The notes under the pieces were generated by a model. That model searched no databases and had not been told where the DNA came from. It worked only from the letters and a program-made list of their open reading frames with translations. A program made the position numbers and the translations under genes. This document shows positions 50,945-59,601 of a stretch of 64,000 bases of DNA, one piece after another (the first letter of the stretch is position 1; the number at the start of each line of letters is the position of its first letter). Origin of the DNA: JAFECT01 sp035551675 (lineage in GTDB: Bacteria; Pseudomonadota; Alphaproteobacteria; Caulobacterales; Caulobacteraceae); the NCBI GenBank assembly GCA_035551675.1, contig DASZMV010000022.1, positions 1 through 64,000 of the forward strand. The letters run 5' to 3'.

Positions 50945-53005
50945 TCAGTTCGCGTTGAGCTCCTTCACGAGGTCCTCGCGACCGTAGATCTTGGACAGCG
51001 CTTCCTGGATCGCCGCGGCGGAGACCGACACGGACCGGTTCATTTTCGGGTCGTAGGCATAGTCGCCGCCGAGCGAATGGATGTTGCCGTCGAACACCGC
51101 GCCGATCACGTCGCCCTTGGCGTTCAGCGTCGGCGAGCCGGAGTTGCCGCCGGTGATGTCGAGCGTGCCGGAGAAGTCGAACACGGTGTCGAGGTTCAGC
51201 CTGTCCTTCGCCGCGTACCAGCTCTGCGGCGGATCGAACGGCGGCAGGCCGGTGGCGCGTTCGAACAGGCCGCCCATGTGGGTGACCGGCGGGATCTGAT
51301 GGCCGCGTTCGGTCCAGCCGGCGACGGCGCCGTAGGTGATGCGCGGGCTGAAGGTCGCATCCGGATAGATGCTGTCGCCATAGACCGCGAAACGCGCGGC
51401 GGCGATCTTGGCCTCAGCGGCGGCGATCGGGCCCACGACCCGGGCTTCCCATTCCTTGCGCAGCGCGCGCGCCTGGGGATCGATCGACAGGACGTATTTG
51501 ATCATCGGATCGTCGGAGGCGAGGATTGCCTTTTCGCCGCCGTCCCACAGCGCCTTGCGCGCCTCGACCTTGTCCAGGTGCGAGTCCTTGACCAGACGCG
51601 CGGCCAGTTCCTCGGGCGACTCCTTGCCGAGCAGCAGCTTGGTGTTGGGATCGTCGGCGGTCAGATATTCGCGCGACTTCGACAGCCAGAACTCGAGGTT
51701 CAGCTCTTCCAGACTCGCCTCGACGGGCCGTGGCGCCAGAAGGCCGTGTTCGATCTGAGGCAGGCGCGAGTCGGAATATTCCGGCAGGCGATCGGCCGAC
51801 AGCTTTTCGCGTTCGGCCGCGGCGCGCACCAGGGTCTTGGCGTAACTGAACAAAGCCGAGCCGCCGCCGGCGCCCTCGACGGCGGCATAGGGCAGAACAA
51901 GGTCGTGCGAGACCTGTTCGGCGTCGGCGATCTGCTTCCACGGGTCGCCGGTCGAGGCGGCGAGCGTCTTGTTCGCGGCGACGCGAGCGCGCAGCTGCGC
52001 CTCCTCGCGACGCTTGACCGACATGACGTCTTCCTGCGTCAGCGAGATCATCCGGCCGTTGAAGACCTTGAAGCTGTTCTCCAGGCCTTCGAGGACGTCC
52101 TGCCCGACGCGCGCGTTTTCTTCGGACTCTTCGGTGAAGCGGATCAGGCGGCCGCGGCGTTCGGACAACAGAATGGTGGTGTGCGGCAGCGACCAGTCGC
52201 GCGCGCTCTCGAGCTGGGCGACGGTGTCGCCGCGCGAGGTCGAGCCCGGGTTGCCGACTACGAAGATCGGCTCGCCGGCCTTGGGCGTCTCAGGATTCCA
52301 GCGCAGATGGTCGGGTGTCGCCATCGGCTTGCCGTCGGCGTAAAGGCGCAACAGGCCGAAGTCGAGATTGTAACGGGGAAAGTTGAAGTTGTCGGGATCG
52401 CCGCCGAAGAAGCCGGTCTTGAACTCCGGCGCGAACACCAGACGCACATCGTCGTAGCGACGGAAGGTGTAGAGCTTGTACTGGCCGCCGTTGTAGAGGC
52501 TGATCACCTGACAGCGGTTCTGCGGCGTGTTCGCGCAGGACGCCTTTTCGATGGCGGCGGTTTCGGCGCCGGTGGCGGCGACGAGATCACGTCCGGCCTT
52601 GCCGACACCCGCGGCTTTCACCTTGCCGGTGACGTCCTGGATCGACTGCAGCACCTCCATGAACATGCCGGGGCAGCGCCTCTCTTCGACCGCCTTGATG
52701 TAGCCGTCCTTCAGATAGTCGACCTGGGCGGTCGACAGCGCCTGCACGCAGCCCGCGACACAGTGGTAGTTGGTGAGCACGAGCCCATTGCCGGAGACTT
52801 CCGAGGCCGAACAGCCGGGGATACGGCCAGTGCCCAGGCGCACGTGGTCGAGCCAGGCCTTGTCGATGGTCACGCCGTAGGCGGCCTTCACCTTGGCGGC
52901 GGGGAAGTTGTCGAAGGTCCACATGCCCTCGTCCGCCGAGGCGGCGGACGCCGCGAACACCAGCGACAGGGCGGCCGTCCCGGCCATGAAGGTCTTGAAG
53001 GTCAC
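50945..53005 (-). CDS. Exported S46 family dipeptidyl peptidase (DPP7/DPP11-like)
   Basis: GTG 53005 follows GGGGAG at 7 nt and starts directly at the signal peptide (VTFKTFMAGTAALSLVFAASAASA|DE). The 686-residue protein has the S46 chymotrypsin-like double-barrel with a helical domain. The catalytic His is in LVLTNYHCVAGC near residue 80, Asp in FNFPRYNLDFGLLRLY near residue 212, and nucleophile Ser in GTLDITGGNSGSPTLNAKGD near residue 631. S46 enzymes release N-terminal dipeptides in the periplasm. The residue that separates hydrophobic (DPP7) from acidic (DPP11) preference cannot be placed with confidence here. Confidence 0.94.
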   Translation of the reverse strand: MTFKTFMAGTAALSLVFAASAASADEGMWTFDNFPAAKVKAAYGVTIDKAWLDHVRLGTGRIPGCSASEVSGNGLVLTNYHCVAGCVQALSTAQVDYLKDGYIKAVEERRCPGMFMEVLQSIQDVTGKVKAAGVGKAGRDLVAATGAETAAIEKASCANTPQNRCQVISLYNGGQYKLYTFRRYDDVRLVFAPEFKTGFFGGDPDNFNFPRYNLDFGLLRLYADGKPMATPDHLRWNPETPKAGEPIFVVGNPGSTSRGDTVAQLESARDWSLPHTTILLSERRGRLIRFTEESEENARVGQDVLEGLENSFKVFNGRMISLTQEDVMSVKRREEAQLRARVAANKTLAASTGDPWKQIADAEQVSHDLVLPYAAVEGAGGGSALFSYAKTLVRAAAEREKLSADRLPEYSDSRLPQIEHGLLAPRPVEASLEELNLEFWLSKSREYLTADDPNTKLLLGKESPEELAARLVKDSHLDKVEARKALWDGGEKAILASDDPMIKYVLSIDPQARALRKEWEARVVGPIAAAEAKIAAARFAVYGDSIYPDATFSPRITYGAVAGWTERGHQIPPVTHMGGLFERATGLPPFDPPQSWYAAKDRLNLDTVFDFSGTLDITGGNSGSPTLNAKGDVIGAVFDGNIHSLGGDYAYDPKMNRSVSVSAAAIQEALSKIYGREDLVKELNAN

Positions 53006-53169
53006 AGCAACGCTCCCCTTTGCGGTCCAAAATGCCGCACTTGGTCGAAACACCTACCGCCCTGGGGCCGGGCTTGGCTAGGCCGCTCCCGAAGGCCCGA
53101 AAGCTTAAGGCGATTTAATTAGGCCGCGCTTTGCTGCGGCGCCACAAGGCTCGCCGGGGCCGAATTTCC

Positions 53170-54333
53170 ATGTCGCTTGCGCTTTCGACGCTGATCTACG
53201 AGTGGCGACGCTATATGGCGGCCGTCGTGGCGCTCGCGTTCGCGGGCCTGTTGGTGCTGTCGGTCACCGGTCTGTTCATGGGCATCGGCGAGAGCTTCAA
53301 CGCGCCGATCGAACGCTCGCCCGCCGACATCATGGTGCTGGGGCCGACCGCCGACGCCCTGTTCGGCGGCGGCGCGGGCCTGCCGGCGCGCATCGGGCCG
53401 CAGATGTACATGTATCCAGGCGTCGCGCAGGTGGAAGACCTCGAGCTCAACTTCGCCATCTGGCAGAACGACCCCAACGGCGGCGCGGCGGGCAAGAAGC
53501 CGAAGAAGGTGTCGAGCCAGCAGAACGGCCTCACCACCTACGCCATCGACAATACGCCGGGCTCGGTGACCACGCCGATCGACTTTGGACAGGACCTGCG
53601 AACCGCGCTCGATGAGCCCTACGCCATCGCGCTCGACGAGACCGCGCTCAACCAGCTCGGGGTCAAACTCGGCGACAAGGCGTCGCTCAATGGGACGAGC
53701 GTAACGGTGCGCTACGTGGTTCACGGCTACGCCAACGTGATCAACCCGATGGTTTTCATGTCGCGCCAGACCGCGCTCCTCATCGGCGTCGCACACCAGT
53801 CCAACCGGACCGGCCCCTTGATGGTCAAGCTGTACGATCCATCGCAGGCGGCGACGATGCGCGACAAGATGAACGCCAACGCGAACGGCCAGTATCGCGC
53901 CTGGACGCGCGGCGATCTGGCCAAGGCGAACCAGAAGTCGCTGCTGAACAACAACGTCATCGGCATCATGCTGTTCGGCGGTCTGGCGCTGGGCGGTCTC
54001 GTCGGTCTGGTGATCACCTGGCAGACGCTGCGCGGCGCCATCTTCGCCAACATCAAGGAATTCGCCAGCCTGCGCGCGCTGGGCGTGCCGATGGGTGCGC
54101 TGCGTTGGGTAATCATGGAGCTGGCGTTCTGGGTCGGCGTCGCCGGCCTCGCTTTCACGGCGGTGATGGTGTGGGGCCTGACCGTGGTCGCCGCCGCTTT
54201 CGGCCTGCCCATGGCCTATCCGATCGAGTGGGTCGTGGCCGTGGTGGTCATGCTGATGGTGGTCGCGATCGGCTCGGGTTTCCTGTCGCTCGGCGTGTTG
54301 AAGAAGAGCCAACCGGCGGACCTGTTGCGATGA
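53170..54333 (+). CDS. ABC transporter permease, FtsX/DevC-like
   Basis: ATG 53170 is preferred over an upstream start at 53131, giving 387 residues beginning MSLALSTLIYEWRRYM. One N-terminal membrane segment is followed by a long periplasmic domain (residues about 45-260). Three C-terminal segments (GIMLFGGLALGGLVGLVITWQTLRG and two more) complete the protein, which ends GVLKKSQPADLLR. This is the MacB/FtsX/DevC permease layout. The next two genes encode its ATPase and a membrane-fusion protein, so the trio resembles DevBCA-type exporters of lipids or metabolites. Confidence 0.9.
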   Translation: MSLALSTLIYEWRRYMAAVVALAFAGLLVLSVTGLFMGIGESFNAPIERSPADIMVLGPTADALFGGGAGLPARIGPQMYMYPGVAQVEDLELNFAIWQNDPNGGAAGKKPKKVSSQQNGLTTYAIDNTPGSVTTPIDFGQDLRTALDEPYAIALDETALNQLGVKLGDKASLNGTSVTVRYVVHGYANVINPMVFMSRQTALLIGVAHQSNRTGPLMVKLYDPSQAATMRDKMNANANGQYRAWTRGDLAKANQKSLLNNNVIGIMLFGGLALGGLVGLVITWQTLRGAIFANIKEFASLRALGVPMGALRWVIMELAFWVGVAGLAFTAVMVWGLTVVAAAFGLPMAYPIEWVVAVVVMLMVVAIGSGFLSLGVLKKSQPADLLR

Positions 54334-55049
54334 GCACGAAAGCGATCGAAGCCAAGGGTCTGTCGAAGCGGTTCAGGACCGGCCGCACCCACGTGGACGT
54401 GCTCAAGCACCTCGACTTCGACTGCGACCACGGCCAAGTGACCATGGTGATGGGTCCGTCGGGCTCGGGCAAGTCGACGCTGATCGCGGCGCTGTCGGGC
54501 CTGCTGCGTCCCGACGAAGGCCAGGTGACCGCGCTTGGCCAGAGCCTGTGGGGCAAGTCGTCCTCCGACATCGACCGCTTCCGCCTGGACCACTGCGGCT
54601 TCATTTTCCAGGGCTTCAACCTGTTCCCCGCGCTGACCGCCCTACAGCAGGTGGAGACGGTGCTGAAATACAAAGGCCTCTCCGCCGAAAAGGCGCGCGC
54701 GCGCAGCCGCGAGGTGCTGGAGGAAGTAGGCTTGGGCAAGCGCATGAACCAGCGGCCGGACTCGCTGTCCGGCGGTGAGAAACAGCGCGTCGCCATCGCG
54801 CGCGCCATCTCCAAGGACCCGCAGCTGCTGTTCGCCGATGAGCCGACCTCGGCGCTCGACAGCGAGAACGGCCAGCTGGTCATCCGCCTGCTGCGCCGCG
54901 CCGCCACCGAACACGGCGCCGCAGTGATCTGCGTCACCCACGACCCGCGGCTGGAGGCATTCGCCGACCGCGTCATCCATATCGAAGACGGACGCATCCT
55001 CGATGACGTTCGCCGCACGCCCGGATCCGCTCCGGCGCCTGCGCACTGA
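54330..55049 (+). CDS. ABC transporter ATP-binding protein, LolD/DevA-like
   Basis: ATG 54330 overlaps the permease stop by 4 bp (ATGA), fixing the start. The 239-residue protein has Walker A MGPSGSGKSTL near residue 42, the Q-loop FIFQGFNLFPALTALQQVE, signature LSGGEKQRVAIARAI near residue 147 and Walker B LLFADEPTSALD with H-loop VTHDPRLEAFADR. These match the LolD/MacB/DevA family of export ATPases. It works with the adjacent permease and the HlyD-like protein 12 bp downstream. Confidence 0.94.
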   Translation: MSTKAIEAKGLSKRFRTGRTHVDVLKHLDFDCDHGQVTMVMGPSGSGKSTLIAALSGLLRPDEGQVTALGQSLWGKSSSDIDRFRLDHCGFIFQGFNLFPALTALQQVETVLKYKGLSAEKARARSREVLEEVGLGKRMNQRPDSLSGGEKQRVAIARAISKDPQLLFADEPTSALDSENGQLVIRLLRRAATEHGAAVICVTHDPRLEAFADRVIHIEDGRILDDVRRTPGSAPAPAH

Positions 55050-55061
55050 AGGAACAGACCG

Positions 55062-56054
55062 ATGTTCAAGAAGCCCTGGTTCTGGATTGTCCTGGTGCTG
55101 GTCATCGCCGTCGGCGGCGGCGGCTATGTGCTGGCGCAGAAGAAGGCGGCGCTGATGAAGACCCAGACCGCCGCGGCCATGAAGCAGAGCGCCGCCTCGC
55201 CCTACGCCACCATCGCCAACGGCAAGGCGGACGTGGAAGGCGGCATCATCAACGTCGCGGCGCGCCGCGCAGGCGTGGTCAAGGCCGTTTACGTCGAGGA
55301 AGGCCAGAAGGTCCGGAAGAACCAGGTCCTCGCGCAGCAGGAGGACGACGACGCGCGCCTGGCGCTCAACAGCGCCATGGCCCAGGTCGGCCAGGCCAAG
55401 TCGCAGGTTGCGCTGATCGAGGTGCAGAAGTCGACCGCGGAGCGCGAGCTCGCGCGCCTGCAGCCGCTGTTGTCGAAGAACTATGTCGCCCATCAGCAGA
55501 TCGACAACGCGCGCGACGCGGTGCGCCAGGCCGACGCCAATCTGGGCGCCCAGCGCGCCGCCATCGCCACCGCCGAGGCCGCGGTCGCCGCTGCGCGATA
55601 CAACGTCGACCTCAGCGTCATCCGCGCGCCGGCCGACGGCCTGATCGTGCGTCGTTACGCCAATCCCGGCGCCGGCGCCTCGACCTTGAACGTCTCCAAC
55701 ATGTTCGACCTCGAGCCCGACACCGGCCGCATCGTGCGCGCCGAGATCGTGGAAAGCGCCCTGCCGCTCGTCGCTGTCGGCCAGGAGGTGGAGCTGGTGC
55801 CCGAAGCGGACGCGACCAAGCTCTATCCCGGCAAGGTGATCCGCATCTCGGCCCAGTTCGGCGCGCGCAAGCTGCAGTCGGACGATCCCAACGAACGCAC
55901 CGACGAACGCGTGGTCGAGGTGGTGGTGTCGGCCGACACCGCGCCGTTCCTGATCGGCCAGCGCGTGCTGGTGAAGTTCCTGAAACCGGGCCACCACGCG
56001 GGTGAGCACCCGACGATCACGGCGGCGACAAAGCCGGCGGTTAAGGCGCACTAA
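55062..56054 (+). CDS. HlyD/DevB-like membrane-fusion protein
   Basis: This 330-residue protein has an N-terminal membrane anchor (FWIVLVLVIAVGGGGYVL). A lipoyl/biotinyl-like half (INVAARRAGVVKAVYVEEGQKVRKNQVLAQ) precedes a long coiled coil, residues about 100-185 (GQAKSQVALIEVQKSTAERELARL). The second lipoyl half is DLSVIRAPADGLIVRRYANPG. A beta-barrel part (VELVPEADATKLYPGKVIRISAQFG) follows. It links the inner-membrane exporter encoded just upstream to an outer-membrane channel. No outer-membrane gene adjoins this trio. Confidence 0.92.
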   Translation: MFKKPWFWIVLVLVIAVGGGGYVLAQKKAALMKTQTAAAMKQSAASPYATIANGKADVEGGIINVAARRAGVVKAVYVEEGQKVRKNQVLAQQEDDDARLALNSAMAQVGQAKSQVALIEVQKSTAERELARLQPLLSKNYVAHQQIDNARDAVRQADANLGAQRAAIATAEAAVAAARYNVDLSVIRAPADGLIVRRYANPGAGASTLNVSNMFDLEPDTGRIVRAEIVESALPLVAVGQEVELVPEADATKLYPGKVIRISAQFGARKLQSDDPNERTDERVVEVVVSADTAPFLIGQRVLVKFLKPGHHAGEHPTITAATKPAVKAH

Positions 56055-56068
56055 CCAACCTTTCCGCT

Positions 56069-56118
56069 CGTCATCCTTGACGATGCGCGGCGCCAGCCGC
56101 GTAGCGTCGAGGATGACG
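56069..56118. repeat. 50-bp perfect-ended palindrome
   Basis: CGTCATCCTTGACGATGCG...CGTAGCGTCGAGGATGACG forms a long stem with a short GCC-type loop. It lies 15 bp after the stop of the HlyD-like gene and may be a terminator or REP-like site. The CGTCATCC end resembles those of the element at 57124. Confidence 0.6.
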
Positions 56119-56198
56119 GATGGATTTGGGGTTTAGCTCTTGACCTGAAGTCCAGGCCGCGCCACTGCCGCCTTGGGCGTTAGGGGAGAGACCACACC

Positions 56199-57098
56199 AT
56201 GACCGACATCCGTTTCGACGGCCGTGTGGCCATTGTCACCGGGGCGGGGCGCGGGCTGGGGCGTGAGCATGCGCTGGGGCTGGCGCGGCGCGGCGCCAAG
56301 GTGATGGTCAACGACTTCGGCGGCGCGCGTGACGGCGAGGGTCACGACGAGGGCCCCGCCGACTCCGTCGTCGCCGAGATCAAGGCGCTGGGCGGCGAGG
56401 CGATGGCGCACGGAATCTCGGTCACCGACGAGGCGGGCGTCACGGACATGGTGGCCAAGGCCATCGCCGCCTGGGGCAAGGTCGATATCCTGATCGCCAA
56501 CGCCGGCGTGCTGCGCGATAAGTCCTTCAGCAAGATGACGGTCGAGGACTTCCGCTTCGTGGTCGAGACGCACCTGATGGGGACGGTGATCTGCGCCAAG
56601 GCGGTGTGGGACGCCATGCGCGAGCGCAACTACGGCCGCATCGTGGTGACGACCTCGAGCTCAGGCCTCTACGGCAATTTCGGCCAGTCGAACTACGGCG
56701 CGGCGAAGATGGGCCTCGCGGGCCTGATGCAGACCCTGAAACTCGAAGGCCAGAAGAACGACATCCGCGTCAACGCGCTCGCGCCGGTCGCGGCCACGCG
56801 CATGACCGAAGACATCTTTCCGCCAGAGCTGCTGGCCAAATTCGATCCGTCGGAGGTGACGCCGGGGATGTTGTACCTCGCCAGCGACGACGCGCCGACC
56901 GGCGCAATCCTGTCCGCCGGCGCCGGCGTGTTCGCGCTAACCCGGCTGGTGGAAACCGTCGGCGTGAACCTGGGCGCGAGCGCGACGCCGGAAATGGTGC
57001 GCGACGCGTGGGCGAAGATCACCGACACGGCGGGCGAGGTCGAGCCGAAGGCCGGCCTCGAGCAGTCGCAGAAGATCTTGAAGCTGCTGACGGCGTAG
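56199..57098 (+). CDS. Short-chain dehydrogenase/reductase (MFE-2-type SDR)
   Basis: ATG 56199 follows GGGGAGAG. The 299-residue protein has the classical SDR motifs: TGAGRGLGREHALGLARRGAKVMVND near residue 15, NAGVLRDKSF near residue 101, catalytic Ser in TTSSSGLYGN near residue 152 and Tyr-x-x-x-Lys in SNYGAAKMGLAG near residue 166. The VNDFGGARDGEGHDEG insertion and the general pattern match the (3R)-hydroxyacyl-CoA dehydrogenase part of peroxisomal MFE-2-like SDRs. A fatty-acyl or steroid substrate is therefore likely but not proven. Confidence 0.9.
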   Translation: MTDIRFDGRVAIVTGAGRGLGREHALGLARRGAKVMVNDFGGARDGEGHDEGPADSVVAEIKALGGEAMAHGISVTDEAGVTDMVAKAIAAWGKVDILIANAGVLRDKSFSKMTVEDFRFVVETHLMGTVICAKAVWDAMRERNYGRIVVTTSSSGLYGNFGQSNYGAAKMGLAGLMQTLKLEGQKNDIRVNALAPVAATRMTEDIFPPELLAKFDPSEVTPGMLYLASDDAPTGAILSAGAGVFALTRLVETVGVNLGASATPEMVRDAWAKITDTAGEVEPKAGLEQSQKILKLLTA

Positions 57099-57123
57099 TA
57101 CGATCATTCCCTCAAATTTATTC

Positions 57124-57252
57124 CGTCATCCCGGGCTTGTCCCAGGACCCGGGGTTCGTCTGTGAACCCTTCTGTTCGCAGGTTCGCGCAAGCGCTCACA
57201 CCAGCTTAGTTGCGGGCGGAACGCTGGATCCCGGGACAAGCCCGGGATGACG
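57124..57252 (-). repeat. 129-bp intergenic palindromic element, copy 2 (inverted relative to 7007)
   Basis: Reverse-complemented, this copy matches the element at 7007-7135 closely along its full length, including the GGTGTGAGCGCTTGCGCGAA core and the CGTCATCCCGGGCTTGTCC ends. It lies between the converging SDR and LysR genes. Confidence 0.85.
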
Positions 57253-57282
57253 GACGGGTGTGGGGGCGGGTCCCCCTCGACT

Positions 57283-58266
57283 TCAGTGCTTCTTCTTAAG
57301 CGCTTTCAGATCGCGCCCGGTTTCCGCGACCAGTTTCACGAACCATGCCTGCGCGGGATCCTTCAAACGGTCCTTGCGGTGCAGCAACCCGACCTCGCCC
57401 ACGGGTGACACGTAGGGCGTGTCCAGCACCGCTGCCCTTCCCGCCTCCACTGAGATTTCCGCCAGGCGCCGCGGCACCAGGGCGGCCATGTCGGAGCGGG
57501 CGACGATGGTCAGGGCGGAAAAGGTGTCGGGCACGATCATGGCGACCATGCGGGTCAGGCCCTGTTGCGTCAGCATGGCTTCGAAGTCGGCGTCGTCGGT
57601 GAGGTGGGCGGTGACGCTGGACGAGGCGTCGGGTTCGGGACGGTCGGGCGACAGGCGCGGCGTCGCCACCATGATGTGCGGGATGTCGCACAGCGCTTCG
57701 AGCGAGACGGGCCCCCTGGCGGCGGGATGACCGGCGCGCACGACCCAGACCACCGTCTCCTCGAACAGCTTTTCGTAGGTGAAGCGCTTGGGGAAAGCCT
57801 TGTTGGGGGTCAGGGCGGCGTCGACCTCGCCGGCGTCGAGGTTCTCGATCAGCCGGCCGTCGGGACCGGTGAGGCGGAGCTGAACGAAGGGCGCCGCCTC
57901 GCGCAGGCGCGCCGCCACCTGGGGCAACAGCACCGCGCTGGTGTAGGGGCCGGCGACCAGGGTGAAGCGGCGGTGCGCGGTGGAAGCGTCGAACACCTGA
58001 GGCGTGAGCGCGCTCTGCAGGTCGGCCAGGGCGGCGCGTACCGCGGGCCCGATCTCCACCGCCCGGGCGGTGGGGCGCATGCCGTCCGAGGTTCGGACGA
58101 ACAGCTCGTCGTCCAGGGCGTGGCGCAGGCGGTTGAGCGCATGGCTGACCGCCGACTGGGTCATGCCCAGCCGGGCGCCGGCCCGGGTGACGCTCCGCTC
58201 GTCCAGCAGGGCGTCGAAAATCCTGAGCAGGTTCAGGTCGAGGTTGTTGAAATGCAGATTGCTCAT
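57283..58266 (-). CDS. LysR family transcriptional regulator
   Basis: This 327-residue protein has an N-terminal winged HTH with the LysR pattern (LNLLRIFDALLDERSVTRAGARLGMTQSAVSHALNRLRHALDDELFVRT, residues 10-58). A substrate-binding domain of the NodD/SyrM/NahR type follows (FTLVAGPYTSAVLLPQVAARLREAAP near residue 100). It is transcribed divergently from the EmrA gene, 188 bp away, the usual arrangement when a LysR protein controls an efflux operon. The effector is unknown. Confidence 0.93.
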   Translation of the reverse strand: MSNLHFNNLDLNLLRIFDALLDERSVTRAGARLGMTQSAVSHALNRLRHALDDELFVRTSDGMRPTARAVEIGPAVRAALADLQSALTPQVFDASTAHRRFTLVAGPYTSAVLLPQVAARLREAAPFVQLRLTGPDGRLIENLDAGEVDAALTPNKAFPKRFTYEKLFEETVVWVVRAGHPAARGPVSLEALCDIPHIMVATPRLSPDRPEPDASSSVTAHLTDDADFEAMLTQQGLTRMVAMIVPDTFSALTIVARSDMAALVPRRLAEISVEAGRAAVLDTPYVSPVGEVGLLHRKDRLKDPAQAWFVKLVAETGRDLKALKKKH

Positions 58267-58453
58267 TTTGCTCGTGACGTAATATCATTTGGCACATTCC
58301 GACGCCACGACTATCTAGGGCGCGTCCCCACAAGTGAGTCGCGCGAGATCGCGTCGAAATCGCCGGTTGGGGAGTTTCTCAAGCGACGCCGCGCCTCCAG
58401 GACTGGGAGCGCGGCCGTTTGCGCCTATCTGTGATCGATCAGGAGCGTGGGTT

Positions 58454-59590
58454 TTGGACGACTCGGGGCCGAAACAAGCAACCGCACAAGCCGCCGCGAC
58501 GCCGGCCGCAGGTCCGGACTCCGGGCCCGACTCTGGGCCCGCGACCGAGCGCCCCTCGCTGCTCTCACGCCTGCGCTGGCCGCTGATGATCGGCGGCCCG
58601 CTGATCGTGCTGATCGTGGTGGCGTGGTTCATCATCACCGGCGGCCGCTACCAGTCGACCGACGACGCCTATGTCCAGGCCGACCGCACCCCCGTGTCGG
58701 CCAGCGTCTCGGGCCGGGTGGTCGAGGTCGACGTGAAGGAGAACCAGCACGTCGAAGCCGGCCAGGTCCTGTTCAAGCTCGACTCCCAGACCTTCGCCAC
58801 CGCGCTCGAGGACGCGCAGGCGCAACTCGCCGCGGCGCGCCTGCAGGTCAGCGCCCAGAAGGCCGCCTACGGCCAGCAGGTCGCCGGCGTCCAGGCGGCG
58901 AACGAGACTATCGACTACACCGCGCGTGAAGCCGTCCGTGACAAGCAACTCCTGGACGCGGGCATCATCTCGCGCCAGCAGTACGATCAGGCGGTGCACG
59001 CCGCCGACCAGGCGAAGGCGCAGGCGGCTGCGACGCGTCAACAGGCGGTCGGCGCGCTCGCCACCCTCGGCGGCAACCCGAACATCGCCATCAATGCGCA
59101 CCCGAGCGTGCTGCAGGCGCAGGCCATCGTCGATCGCGCCAAGCTGAACCTTTCGTACACGACCATTGTCGCGGCCCAGTCGGGCATCGTCACCCACGTC
59201 GACCAGATGCCCGTCGGCACCTACATCAACGCCGCCCAGCCGGTGTTCTGGCTGGTGTCGGGCGAGCCCTGGGTCGAGGCGAACTTCAAGGAAAACCAGC
59301 TCGCCAAGATGAAGATCGGCCAGCCGGTGGATATCAGGATCGACGCCCTGCCCCATGACGTCTTCAAGGGCTACGTCGCCTCGTTCAGCCCGGGCACGGG
59401 CACGACCTTCTCCGCCCTGCCGGCGCAAAACGGCACGGGCAACTGGGTGAAGGTGGTCCAGCGCCTGCCCGTCCGCATCAACTTCGACCGGCCGCCGCCG
59501 GACATGGCCTCGCACGCGGGGCTGAGCGCCAAGACCAAGGTGGATACGCGTTCGGGTCCGCAGCAGCCGGCGAGCGCGCGGACGCGCTGA
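58454..59590 (+). CDS. emrA: EmrA-type membrane-fusion protein of MFS efflux system
   Basis: I place the start at TTG 58454 with AGGAG at 8 nt; the upstream open frame to 58334 lacks a ribosome site. The 378-residue protein has a disordered Ala/Pro start and one membrane segment (MIGGPLIVLIVVAWFII). Then come the lipoyl half STDDAYVQADRTPVSASVSGRVVEVDVKENQHVEAGQVLF, a coiled coil, and the second half LSYTTIVAAQSGIVTHVDQ. The Y-x-S-T-D-D-A-Y-V motif is diagnostic of EmrA. It delivers substrates from EmrB to the outer-membrane channel encoded two genes downstream. Confidence 0.94.
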   Translation: MDDSGPKQATAQAAATPAAGPDSGPDSGPATERPSLLSRLRWPLMIGGPLIVLIVVAWFIITGGRYQSTDDAYVQADRTPVSASVSGRVVEVDVKENQHVEAGQVLFKLDSQTFATALEDAQAQLAAARLQVSAQKAAYGQQVAGVQAANETIDYTAREAVRDKQLLDAGIISRQQYDQAVHAADQAKAQAAATRQQAVGALATLGGNPNIAINAHPSVLQAQAIVDRAKLNLSYTTIVAAQSGIVTHVDQMPVGTYINAAQPVFWLVSGEPWVEANFKENQLAKMKIGQPVDIRIDALPHDVFKGYVASFSPGTGTTFSALPAQNGTGNWVKVVQRLPVRINFDRPPPDMASHAGLSAKTKVDTRSGPQQPASARTR

Positions 59591-59601
59591 GGACGCGCGC
59601 C

